Below are positions 9,051 to 17,730 of a DNA stretch of 64,000 bases, piece by piece. This DNA comes from CAIRDP01 sp037138335 (GTDB lineage: Bacteria; Bacteroidota; Bacteroidia; Bacteroidales; FEN-979), in assembly GCA_037138335.1 (NCBI GenBank), contig JBAXIO010000005.1:124001-188000 (forward strand), in the 5' to 3' direction. How positions within the stretch are numbered: position 1 is the first letter of the stretch; the number at the start of each line of letters is the position of its first letter. The notes under the pieces are model-generated. The model was not told the DNA's origin, did no database searches, and worked only from the letters and a program-made list of their open reading frames with translations. The position numbers and the translations under genes are program-made.

Positions 9051-10451
9051 CTATTGAAATAAGGGTTCTTTGTTTTTAAGGCGCTTGTTTAATTCTTTAT
9101 AAAAAGCAAAGCCTTTCGAAAAAATAAGGGTGAATGAAATGTCTATTTCTTTCTTCAGAAAATGATATCCTATAAACAGTCCGATTACAGAAAACACTAT
9201 CGACGCTATTGCAACGAATAAAAGAATCGTTATCGGGGGCATGGAAGGAAAAAGGTAATGCAGTCCGAAAATTGCGAAGACATCCCCGAGTATGTTGGCG
9301 ATAGTCATTACAGCCACTTTCTGGAAATTCTTATCCGGCCTGTTCAGGCTGTCAAGTGCAACTCCTGTAAAGCGGTCTAGGGGCATGAGCATCCCATAGA
9401 GGATAAACACCATAAGGACATAAGTAATATGCGGAGAAGTCGTAAGATATTTTGCCCCTCCGAGAATAAGAATGAAATATTTATTCAGAACAAGGCTGAT
9501 TGCCGCAATGAGGATGAAAATATAGACTATCGGGCCGGTATAGGCATAATAAATCCTCTTAAAGCCTTCCTTGTTATTTTCCATGCTCATTTTTGAGAGT
9601 TTGGGGAAGGCTGTTGTTGCAAAGCTAAGCAGGGGGATCTCAATGAATTCAATGTATTTCAATGGTATGGCATATATTGCGACACTGGCAGGACCCATGA
9701 ATGCGCTGAAAGATATAATAAAACTGTCGGCACCTTTGAGAAGGCTGCTCCCAATGCGTGTTGCCATGGAATACCTCCCGTATTTCAGGATATCAACGAC
9801 TTTTTCTTTACTTATATGCCGGATGTACTGAAGGCCGGTCCATTTGCGGATAACACAAAACAAGGAAGTAGCCAGGTTCGTCGCAATATATATGAGCACT
9901 ACCGTTTTTACATCAATTTTAATGAAGAGGTAGGCAAAGAAGATGATCACCAGAAATGAGCAAAGGTTGAAAAACCTTATCCACAGTATCTTTCCAAAAT
10001 CAATGTCGGCCTGGAAGATTGACCAGGCGTAATTCCATGGCAGGGTGACAAGCCCGAGCAGGGGGTACCAGGTAAAGAACAAAGAATAGCCGCTTTCCTG
10101 CAAGGCATGAGGGATTAGCAGCGCAACGGTCCATAAAATCACCGTAATGCCGGCAAGAATAAGCAAACCTACCACCCAGGCAGAACCAAGATAATATTTT
10201 CTTTCCTCCGTATTACTTCCTGAAAGGTACCTGACAAGGGCTTCTTTTGTTACTCCGAACCTCAGCATGTCGATTAAGGAGGCAGGTGTAGTAAACAGGA
10301 TCCAAATACCAAAATCATGGATGGATAACATCCTGAGAAGAATCATAAAAGAAAACAGGCCGGCCAGGGCGGTCGACAGGTTCCCGGCGAATGAAAGGAA
10401 ATTCGCGTCTTTTACTATCTTAAACGATGTTTGTTTTAAGAATGCCCACAT
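9051..10451 (-). CDS. Polysaccharide flippase (Wzx-like, MOP superfamily)
   Basis: 466 residues with 12-14 predicted membrane segments and few charged residues within them. The N-terminus (SFAGNLSTALAGLFSFMILLRMLSIHDFGIWILF) has the usual Wzx/RfbX opening, in which a helix with G and L precedes a LSxxDFG-type turn. It should translocate undecaprenyl-linked repeat units across the inner membrane. Five bases separate it from the Wzy-like gene. The short basic C-terminal tail (ELNKRLKNKEP) is cytoplasmic by charge. Confidence 0.88.
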   Translation of the reverse strand: MWAFLKQTSFKIVKDANFLSFAGNLSTALAGLFSFMILLRMLSIHDFGIWILFTTPASLIDMLRFGVTKEALVRYLSGSNTEERKYYLGSAWVVGLLILAGITVILWTVALLIPHALQESGYSLFFTWYPLLGLVTLPWNYAWSIFQADIDFGKILWIRFFNLCSFLVIIFFAYLFIKIDVKTVVLIYIATNLATSLFCVIRKWTGLQYIRHISKEKVVDILKYGRYSMATRIGSSLLKGADSFIISFSAFMGPASVAIYAIPLKYIEFIEIPLLSFATTAFPKLSKMSMENNKEGFKRIYYAYTGPIVYIFILIAAISLVLNKYFILILGGAKYLTTSPHITYVLMVFILYGMLMPLDRFTGVALDSLNRPDKNFQKVAVMTIANILGDVFAIFGLHYLFPSMPPITILLFVAIASIVFSVIGLFIGYHFLKKEIDISFTLIFSKGFAFYKELNKRLKNKEPLFQ

Positions 10452-10474
10452 GATGAATCAAATTATGGCCATCA

Positions 10475-13165
10475 TCAGGAAATGACATTGTCTTCACGAA
10501 ATCTGAATGTCAGAATCCTTTTAACCGTTTTGCGAAACTTTGATCGTGGTTTTGGGATTTCTCCGAAAACCGAATCCAGGAACATCAGCTCAACCCCGTT
10601 AAGGACGATCTGGGTAGGTTGTTTTGTAACGGAAAGGAATCCATTCAAGGCAGCCTTGTCGGCATCGGTCCATGACCGGTTAGCCCTTACAACGAGGAGG
10701 GCAAGGTCAAATTTTGAAATCAGATCGATCGGATAGGCATTATTAATGAGGGATGGTAATTCAATGAAAATGTAATCATAGGACTCCAGGTCGAGATGTT
10801 CATAACCTCTCAGGAGTTCCATGGTGTCTTTTGTCTCAAAGAAATTATCCTGAATAATATACTGGACTTCATCTTCAGCAGGAGGGATCAGTTCCCCATT
10901 GCCAAATTCTTCTGCCGGCCCCAGGTTCTCCTTGATATAATTCAGAAAAAGTGCATTTTCTCCAAATGATTTGAATTTCCTGCTGAGCTCTCTGCCAATG
11001 GTTGTTTTGCCTTCATAATCCCTGGTACTGAAAAGAAGAATGATGATTGGTTTCTTTTCGCTGTTACTTAAAAATTTGTGAAGGCTGATTTTAATATTCT
11101 GGGCCATAATTTCAACAAGCCTGGGTAAAATAAACCCGATATCCACATTGTAAATCTGTTTTACAATTTTAGGATAAAGCCCGGCAAGTTTGAGTTTGAT
11201 AAGCCGCTCTGCCCTTTCACCTGTTTTAATAGTAGTGTCGAAGAATTCGAGGGCAAGCAAAACAATGATGACAAAGATCAATCCAAGTATAGCTGATGCG
11301 AGGACCAGCAGCATAGCTTTAGACCTTAAGGCATGAAGGGGATAATAAGGAGCGTCCACTACTTTAAGGTTTGTGGCCAGCTCATCATCCTGCTGCCTGA
11401 GTTTTGCAAGGTTAAGGTCATGCAAGAGTTCGAGGAATTCACTTTCCGTAACACCGATAAGCCGTTCAAATCTCTTCTGCTGGGCTCCTAAGGGGGCGAA
11501 TACCTCATAGACTTTCTGAAAATACCTCTTCCGTTCGGTCAGCACCCTGAGTGCGGCTTTGCTTTCTTCGTAATTAACGACATTTGTGAGCCAGGCGTTA
11601 AGCAGGTCTTTCAAGGGCAGGCCTTCAACTGAGTTGGTAACAAGGTAAAGCTGGTCGATATTGTCTTTCAATTCCAGTTTAATCGCTTCAACTTTGTTTT
11701 TAAGGGTTGTAAGTTGTTTGATGGTCGCCGAGTCATTGCCAAGATCGATCTCAATATTGGCAATTTGCATGGTTGTGTTGGTCAGGTCATTGCGAAGCCT
11801 CAGGATGGCGCTGGTGTTCAGCGAAAGTTTAGCATGGTTTTCCAGTTTCTTCTCAATTATCTTAATAGCTGCATCGGAGGAAGCAAGGGCGATTTGTTTA
11901 TTCTGGAAGTCAACATCAAGTTCTTCTTTCGTGCTGGCGATTACTTTTGTCTGCTCGTAGAAGTTGATGATGTTGTTTTTTGAATTGAACATGAGCAGGT
12001 CCGATTCGGCTCTTTGCAGCTTTCTCATGGCTGCTTCAAGTTGTGCCCTGAAATAGGCAATTACCGCATCCGTTTGATTCTGTTTAAGCAATTTGAATGA
12101 GCGGATGAAGCCTTTGGTCAGGAATACAAGCGTTTGCTGGGCAATGCCGGCATCAGTGGATTTATAAGTAAGTTTCAGCAGGTCGCTGCTTTGGATCCTT
12201 ACTGTTTCGACTGTAGATAAGGCACTGAGGCTGTAGAACGGGTCTTTTTGTGAATTCCAGAGTTCATATATAAAATTATAATCATTCTGGTGGCCATAGG
12301 CTACCAGTTGTCTTACCAATCTGTCAAATGCAGTTGTGTCTGTTAAATTACGGTGTGAAATGCTTATAGTTGTGGAAGTATCAAATTGAGAGTAAAAGTC
12401 GGAAGGCAGGGAAGTCGTATCAACCACTCCTTCAGAACTGCCCGTTCTGACGGGTGCAGGTTCGATTTTTTCAGTTTCGGTAGGATATGAAGCAGGTTCC
12501 GGCATCTGTCCCGGGATATCAACTTTCAGTCTCTGTCCTGAAGAGATCTCAGTGTTCCTGAGCCGGTTATAACTCATCAGTTTCCTCACGCTCAAACCGT
12601 AGTTGCGGGCGATAGAAAACATAGTTTCCCCTGGTTTGACCACATGGTAGGATTCCCTGGGCTGAGGGGGTTGGTAAGCTGTTTTTTCTGAATTATTTTG
12701 AGTTTCCGGTGAAGAATAGGAGGTATCGGCCTGGGAAGTCTTTTTTGAAGGGGCTTTGAAAAATTTAGGATTCGAGCGTTTTGCTTTTCTCACGATATCC
12801 ATAACATCGGGGGGCACCTTCGAGATGAGTTCGTCATAGTGTTCCTTTGATATATATCTTTCATCGTAATGATCCAGTAAAAGGTGTTGGGCCAGGAGGG
12901 AGGCAGAGACTTCTTCCAGGGTCTGCCGGGAACGGATAAGGTTGATAAGATTGTCATAGATGGTGTTTTTGACCATCACGTCGGTATAGGCTTGCTGCTG
13001 CACAGTATAGCCGGAAGTTACGCCGGTATAAATAGTAGTTTCCGAGATGTAACTCCACTGGTCCTTTCGGGTCAAGAAGAAGACGACTGCTGCAATCAGA
13101 AGCGGGACAAGTATCAGTAGCAATACATGTCGTTGTAATATCTTGACAAAGTAGATAATTTTCAT
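10475..13165 (-). CDS. Wzz/BY-kinase-like chain-length regulator with an embedded LysM domain
   Basis: 896 residues. A transmembrane helix lies near residues 14-31. A periplasmic region holds a canonical LysM domain at about 173-217 (YHVVKPGETMFSIARNYGLS...SSGQRL), then long coiled-coil-forming helices (about 340-600) and a second helix near 630. The cytoplasmic C-terminus has a P-loop ATPase with STRDYEGKTT (Walker A-like) and YDYIFIELPSL (Walker B-like). This is the polysaccharide co-polymerase/BY-kinase architecture that sets chain length with Wzy. Two features are odd: the LysM insertion, and the lack of the usual tyrosine cluster at the C-terminus, which ends RFREDNVIS. Its start overlaps the previous stop (TAATG). 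Confidence 0.85.
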   Translation of the reverse strand: MKIIYFVKILQRHVLLLILVPLLIAAVVFFLTRKDQWSYISETTIYTGVTSGYTVQQQAYTDVMVKNTIYDNLINLIRSRQTLEEVSASLLAQHLLLDHYDERYISKEHYDELISKVPPDVMDIVRKAKRSNPKFFKAPSKKTSQADTSYSSPETQNNSEKTAYQPPQPRESYHVVKPGETMFSIARNYGLSVRKLMSYNRLRNTEISSGQRLKVDIPGQMPEPASYPTETEKIEPAPVRTGSSEGVVDTTSLPSDFYSQFDTSTTISISHRNLTDTTAFDRLVRQLVAYGHQNDYNFIYELWNSQKDPFYSLSALSTVETVRIQSSDLLKLTYKSTDAGIAQQTLVFLTKGFIRSFKLLKQNQTDAVIAYFRAQLEAAMRKLQRAESDLLMFNSKNNIINFYEQTKVIASTKEELDVDFQNKQIALASSDAAIKIIEKKLENHAKLSLNTSAILRLRNDLTNTTMQIANIEIDLGNDSATIKQLTTLKNKVEAIKLELKDNIDQLYLVTNSVEGLPLKDLLNAWLTNVVNYEESKAALRVLTERKRYFQKVYEVFAPLGAQQKRFERLIGVTESEFLELLHDLNLAKLRQQDDELATNLKVVDAPYYPLHALRSKAMLLVLASAILGLIFVIIVLLALEFFDTTIKTGERAERLIKLKLAGLYPKIVKQIYNVDIGFILPRLVEIMAQNIKISLHKFLSNSEKKPIIILLFSTRDYEGKTTIGRELSRKFKSFGENALFLNYIKENLGPAEEFGNGELIPPAEDEVQYIIQDNFFETKDTMELLRGYEHLDLESYDYIFIELPSLINNAYPIDLISKFDLALLVVRANRSWTDADKAALNGFLSVTKQPTQIVLNGVELMFLDSVFGEIPKPRSKFRKTVKRILTFRFREDNVIS

Positions 13166-13953
13166 TATTCTATTTTGTTAATAACGTTGAATTTAAAACC
13201 ACAAAGTTCCTGCAATATCATGTATGAATTGAAGAATGCATTCCTTGAGGTCTCGTAATTGTATACGGCAACTCGGTACATTTCCATTATATAGGCAAGA
13301 TCATATAAGGTTGACTGGCCGTTGAGAAATTCTTTATCGCCCATTTCTTTGTTCATTGCCCCGGCAATAACGCTCTCATTTGCATTCTTAAGGATCTTCT
13401 GATTAACGATCAGCTGATTATATTGTGTAATGATTTTTTGTCGCAACTCCAGGATCACATTGTCCTTGTTTGCCATCGACTTTTCAATTTCCTTGGTTGC
13501 CGTTTTCATCTGGTTCTTGCGGTCCCAGAAATCCTGCATAGGGAGGCGGAAGCTGACCTGTCCAAACCCCCTGTAACTGTTCTGGAAAGAATACATGATA
13601 TTGTTATCGCCGAGGTTGCTGGTATTATTTGTGGTAGCATCCCACCAGTCGGTCTGCAGATATCCGTCAAGATAAAAATTTCTCATCCAGACCCGGCCGA
13701 CTGATATAACCCTGTAACGCCATGCATCTATGTCAGCTTCATAGTATTTAATCTGCGGATTGTGTACAACGGCAGAGTCGATAAGGTCTTCAAGGGGGGG
13801 GATGCGCTGTGTGATATCATCTATAAGGGGGTTGAAATAGGTAGTGTCCCTCATCTGGCCAAAGCCCAGTGCGGGCAGCAGGAATAACACCATCAGGAAA
13901 AAGTGCTGCAACACTTTCTTTAAATCAGGTCTTTCAGAATTCAGGATTCCCAT
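13165..13953 (-). CDS. Short TolC-like outer-membrane protein
   Basis: 262 residues with a signal peptide (hydrophobic stretch ending GFGQ near residue 32). The pattern is that of one outer-membrane-efflux-protein repeat: PPLEDLIDSAVVHNPQIKYYEADI, a beta segment with aromatic residues (YLQTDWWDATT, QVSFRLPMQDFW), then two long helices including ELRQKIITQYNQLIVNQKI and GQSTLYDLAYIMEMYRVAVYNYE. TolC proteins normally have two such repeats in over 400 residues, so this is about half size. It sits where a Wza-like export channel would be expected and no canonical Wza is present. An oligomeric periplasmic/outer-membrane conduit is possible. Confidence 0.75.
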   Translation of the reverse strand: MGILNSERPDLKKVLQHFFLMVLFLLPALGFGQMRDTTYFNPLIDDITQRIPPLEDLIDSAVVHNPQIKYYEADIDAWRYRVISVGRVWMRNFYLDGYLQTDWWDATTNNTSNLGDNNIMYSFQNSYRGFGQVSFRLPMQDFWDRKNQMKTATKEIEKSMANKDNVILELRQKIITQYNQLIVNQKILKNANESVIAGAMNKEMGDKEFLNGQSTLYDLAYIMEMYRVAVYNYETSRNAFFNSYMILQELCGFKFNVINKIE

Positions 13954-15186
13954 TTACATATTCTCCTTTTGAAATAAAGCGCCGAATGTTCTGAATATGA
14001 TAACCAGGTCACTCCAGAATGTGTTATGCTCGGCATAATAATTGTCAAGTGCGAACCTCTCTTCTTCCGACATTGGTCCGGTTCTCCCTCTTTTTTCTAC
14101 CTGCCAGAGACCGGTCAAACCAGCTGCCGACCGGAACCTGCGGCTCCATTTCTTTTTTGTCAGGGCTTCGGCTTCATTTAAAGGTAAAGGCCGGTTCCCG
14201 ACGATCGACATATCCCCTTTAAGGACATTGATAAGTTGCGGCAATTCATCGATACTCGTCATCCTGATAAATTTGCCGACCTTGGTTATCCTCGGGTCGT
14301 CTTTAATTTTAAGGAAAGCCTTCCTGGCGCTCCTGCGTTTGTTTGCTATTCTTTCACAAACCTGTTCTCCATCATAATATACCAGGGGGGAACAATACTG
14401 CCCCTCGGGTAATTTGGCGCATTCGGTGCATTTGACCTCCACGGTTTCACTGATATACTGGTTGAGATGCTCAACTTCCTTTAATCGTTTGTCGGCATCA
14501 GGATACATCGAACGGAACTTATAGAAATCAAAAATTTTGTAATTGGCACCAACCCTTTTTGAAAAATAATATACTTTCCCTCTGGATTCAATCCGTATCG
14601 CAAACATGGTAATGATCATCAGAGGGGAAAGGACAAGAAGTGAAGTCCCCGCCACAAGGAGATCGAACGTCCGTTTAATGAACGGGGTTTTATAAGCGTT
14701 AAAGCTGACGCTTGTATCGACCACGATGGTTTTATTCTCAAATTCCGATTTGAATTTCTTGAGAAGGTTGATCCTGTTATGTATATTCTCGGGAACAATG
14801 TCCTGATGATAAAAATCATCTATGCCCAGCATGTAGGCATTTTTCTTTGCACTGTAATCTTTAAAAAAAGAGATGACAATAAAGGGTGTTTTCTGGTAAA
14901 GCTTGTTAAGCTTTAAACGCCTGAAGAACGAGAATGCATTGATCCCCGGAAGGAGCAGTTCACAAACAATTGCGTCAATAGGCTGTTTTTCCTCGTATTT
15001 TATATCGAACCTTGTGTCCTTGTCCAGGTCGAAAATTTTAAATTGATTGTCGGTCAGCCAATAGATTGCCGATAAGGGATCCCCCATGACGGTAACATTG
15101 AAGTACCTGGAATTACGGAATTGCTCAGCCATTGACTGATCTTTACCGATATACAGGATATTTAATGCCGTGTTTTCTTTCTCCAT
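13954..15186 (-). CDS. Initiating sugar-phosphate transferase with a degenerate receiver domain
   Basis: 410 residues. Residues 8-145 resemble a response-regulator receiver, but the phosphoacceptor position is Glu76 (VCELLLPG; the neighbour has CDVEMPV), the N-terminal acidic pair is lost (YIGKDQS), and the conserved Lys is Gln (YHQDIVP). Residues 168-410 are a WbaP/PglC-type transferase: a membrane hairpin (FDLLVAGTSLLVLSPLMII), FYKFRSM, the catalytic SIDELPQL, GDMSIVGNRP and GLTGLWQV. Between them is a four-cysteine insert (Cys253, 256, 265, 277). It should transfer hexose-1-phosphate to undecaprenyl phosphate to start each repeat. The receiver looks like a non-phosphorylatable docking or regulatory module. 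Confidence 0.9.
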   Translation of the reverse strand: MEKENTALNILYIGKDQSMAEQFRNSRYFNVTVMGDPLSAIYWLTDNQFKIFDLDKDTRFDIKYEEKQPIDAIVCELLLPGINAFSFFRRLKLNKLYQKTPFIVISFFKDYSAKKNAYMLGIDDFYHQDIVPENIHNRINLLKKFKSEFENKTIVVDTSVSFNAYKTPFIKRTFDLLVAGTSLLVLSPLMIITMFAIRIESRGKVYYFSKRVGANYKIFDFYKFRSMYPDADKRLKEVEHLNQYISETVEVKCTECAKLPEGQYCSPLVYYDGEQVCERIANKRRSARKAFLKIKDDPRITKVGKFIRMTSIDELPQLINVLKGDMSIVGNRPLPLNEAEALTKKKWSRRFRSAAGLTGLWQVEKRGRTGPMSEEERFALDNYYAEHNTFWSDLVIIFRTFGALFQKENM

Positions 15187-15191
15187 CAGGA

Positions 15192-15593
15192 TTATTGGCT
15201 GCTTTTGATGCCCGAAAAGGCTACAGATGTTTCAATACGTCTTTTGATCCTTACAATCAGCTCCCTTGGATTAAATGGTTTCACAACATAATCATCGGCC
15301 CCCATTTCAAAACATTTGATTTTATCGGAACTTTCTTCCTTCCCGGATAACATGATCAATGGTATCTCATCAAAAAAACCACTTTCCCGTATGCGCTTGA
15401 TAAATTCAAATCCATTCATCACGGGCATTTCCACGTCGCAGATGATTACATCCGGAAGGTTCCCCGACTGGATGTAATAAAGTGCATCCATCCCGTTGCT
15501 GAGGGTTGTCACTTCAAACTCTTTATTGAAAGTATTTTCTATGATGAACCGGATACTCTTTTCATCGTCTATAGCGAGTATCTTTCTTTTCAT
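15192..15593 (-). CDS. Stand-alone receiver (CheY-like) response regulator
   Basis: 133 residues and only a receiver domain. Conserved residues are all present: acidic pair in AIDDEKS, phosphoacceptor Asp in VIICDVEMPVMNG, the Ser of IMLSGKEESS and the Lys of YVVKPFNP. With no output domain it must act through protein contacts. It is the first gene of the polysaccharide operon and lies 5 bp before the sugar transferase that carries a related but degenerate receiver, so the transferase is the likely partner. No histidine kinase is in the window. Confidence 0.92.
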   Translation of the reverse strand: MKRKILAIDDEKSIRFIIENTFNKEFEVTTLSNGMDALYYIQSGNLPDVIICDVEMPVMNGFEFIKRIRESGFFDEIPLIMLSGKEESSDKIKCFEMGADDYVVKPFNPRELIVRIKRRIETSVAFSGIKSSQ

Positions 15594-15613
15594 TTAGAAT
15601 CAGTTTTGGTAAG

Positions 15614-15645
15614 CAAATATATTCGAATTTACCCCAAACTGCCAA
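15614..15645 (-). promoter_or_regulatory. Bacteroidota-type promoter of the polysaccharide operon
   Basis: On the minus strand TTG (15645-15643), a 21-bp spacer, then TATATTTG (15621-15614) match the -33/-7 consensus TTG-N19-21-TAnnTTTG. Transcription would begin about 14 bp before the ATG of the receiver gene. It lies in the 113-bp gap after uvrB and is the only promoter-sized gap found before the left edge. Confidence 0.7.
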
Positions 15646-15706
15646 AAAGGTTATTAACAATAAAACGAAAGTTATTAAGAAGAGGACTGGCGGAGGTTTA
15701 ACGAAA

Positions 15707-17728
15707 TCAAACTTCCGGAAGTGCCTTTCTTAAAGATACAAGCTCATCACGCAATCTTGCAGCTTCAAGAAAATCAAGCTGTTTGACAGCTTCTTCCATT
15801 GCCTTAGCTGTCTCCCTGATTAATTTTTGAATTTTGTCTTTGGGAAGATAGGCAATTAAGGGATCTGCAGCATTGTCAAGATTTTCTTTCTCAATGTATG
15901 GACGGCCTTTGCCGGAAATTCCTTCATCTATACTCCTGGCATCGAAAACATTTCTCATATCCTTGGTGATCTGCATGGGAGTAATGTTGTATTTCGCGTT
16001 GTAGGCTGATTGTTTTTCCCTTCTCCTGTTGGCTTCCGACATCATCCTTTTCATGGATTCGGTGATCTTGTCTGCATACAGGATCACCCTGCTGTTGACA
16101 TTCCTTGCCGCTCTCCCGGCTGTTTGGGTCAGGCTGCGTTCCGACCTGAGAAATCCTTCTTTGTCAGCATCCAGGATCGCTACAAGCGAGACTTCCGGAA
16201 GGTCCAGCCCTTCTCTCAGAAGGTTGACTCCGACAATGACATCAATCGTGCCGGTCCTGAGGTCATTGAGTATATCCACACGGTCCATGGTGACTACGTC
16301 AGAATGGATATACCTTGATTTAATGTTAAGTTTTACAAAATACTTGTTTAACTCTTCGGCCATTCTTTTGGTAAGGGTTGTCACGAGCACTCTTTCGTTG
16401 ATGATAACCCGCTGATTTATCTCATCCAGAAGGTCATCGATCTGGTTCATGCTCGGCCTTACTTCAACCAGTGGATCAAGAAGCCCGGTCGGGCGGATGA
16501 GCTGTTCCACCACGACGCCTTCCGACTTCTGAAGTTCGAAATCTGCAGGGGTAGCACTTACAAAGACCGTCTGGCCTACAATTGCTTCGAATTCATCAAA
16601 CTTAAGGGGACGGTTGTCCATTGCAGACGGCAGCCTGAAACCGTATTCAACAAGAGTTTGTTTGCGGGAACGGTCGCCTCCGTACATTGCCCTGATCTGC
16701 GGCACTGTAACGTGGCTTTCGTCAATGACCATCAGGAAATCATCGGGAAAATAATCGAGGAGGCAGAACGGCCTTGACCCCGGAGCCCTGCCGTCAAAGT
16801 ACCTGGAGTAATTCTCTATACCTGAACAATAGCCAAGTTCCCTCATCATTTCCATGTCATATGTGACCCGGTCTTCAAGTCTTTTTGCTTCGAGGGCTTT
16901 TCCGTCATTCCTGAAATAATCGGTCTGACGGAATAGATCATCCTGTATCTCTGTCAGGGCTTCCTTCATCTTATCCTGGGAAGTGACAAAGATGTTGGCC
17001 GGGTAAACCTGGATAAATTCCAGGGGTTCTATCATCCGCCCCGAAACAGGGTCAAAAGATTCAAGTTTTTCAATCTCGTCCCCCCAGAAAATGATACGGT
17101 AAGCAATATCCAGGTATGCAGGAAAAACATCTACAACATCACCTTTCACCCTGAATTTTCCCCTGGTGAATTCCGCTTCAGTTCTTGAATAAAGGCTGTT
17201 TACAAAGCTCATTAGAAGGGTGTTCCTGCTTATAACATCCCCCAGTTTAAGTTTCACAATATTACCGGCAAAATCATCAGGGTTCCCGATCCCGTAGATG
17301 CAGGAGACTGACGAAATTACGATAACGTCGCGCCTGCCGGAAAGGAGGGCCGAAGATGCGCTCAGCCGTAGTTTTTCAATTTCCTCGTTGATGGAAAGGT
17401 CTTTCTCGATATAAGTGTTTGTTACAGGCAAATAGGCTTCGGGCTGATAATAATCATAATAGGAAACAAAAAACTCGACTGCGTTTTCAGGGAAGAACTC
17501 ACGAAATTCCCCGTACAGCTGGGCGGCAAGAGTTTTATTATGGCTTAGCACAAGTGTGGGCCGTTGAATGCGTTCTATCACGTTCGCGATAGTGAAGGTT
17601 TTCCCTGAGCCGGTCACTCCCGCCAGCACCTGGGCCTGGTCACCCCGTTTGAGCCCTTCAACAAGTTCCCTTATTGCTTCAGGCTGGTCGCCGGTAGGCA
17701 CAAAATCGGTCGTTAAACGGAACTCCAT
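15707..17728 (-). CDS. uvrB: Excinuclease ABC subunit B
   Basis: About 673 residues from the ATG at 17728; a TTG two codons earlier (17734) also lies in frame. UvrB signatures are continuous: GDQPEAI, Walker A GVTGSGKTFT, the beta-hairpin segment YYDYYQPEAYLP, MVIDESHV (DEAD-like box), TRxGV-type helicase motifs (GVNLLREGLDLPEVSLV, QTAGRAARN) and the C-terminal UVR motif (AMEEAVKQLDFLEAARLRDEL). It acts in nucleotide excision repair as the DNA-damage verifying helicase that receives DNA from UvrA. It is the last gene of the mutL-rhomboid-rhomboid-EEP operon, 2 bp after the previous stop. Confidence 0.98.
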   Translation of the reverse strand: MEFRLTTDFVPTGDQPEAIRELVEGLKRGDQAQVLAGVTGSGKTFTIANVIERIQRPTLVLSHNKTLAAQLYGEFREFFPENAVEFFVSYYDYYQPEAYLPVTNTYIEKDLSINEEIEKLRLSASSALLSGRRDVIVISSVSCIYGIGNPDDFAGNIVKLKLGDVISRNTLLMSFVNSLYSRTEAEFTRGKFRVKGDVVDVFPAYLDIAYRIIFWGDEIEKLESFDPVSGRMIEPLEFIQVYPANIFVTSQDKMKEALTEIQDDLFRQTDYFRNDGKALEAKRLEDRVTYDMEMMRELGYCSGIENYSRYFDGRAPGSRPFCLLDYFPDDFLMVIDESHVTVPQIRAMYGGDRSRKQTLVEYGFRLPSAMDNRPLKFDEFEAIVGQTVFVSATPADFELQKSEGVVVEQLIRPTGLLDPLVEVRPSMNQIDDLLDEINQRVIINERVLVTTLTKRMAEELNKYFVKLNIKSRYIHSDVVTMDRVDILNDLRTGTIDVIVGVNLLREGLDLPEVSLVAILDADKEGFLRSERSLTQTAGRAARNVNSRVILYADKITESMKRMMSEANRRREKQSAYNAKYNITPMQITKDMRNVFDARSIDEGISGKGRPYIEKENLDNAADPLIAYLPKDKIQKLIRETAKAMEEAVKQLDFLEAARLRDELVSLRKALPEV

Positions 17729-17730
17729 AC

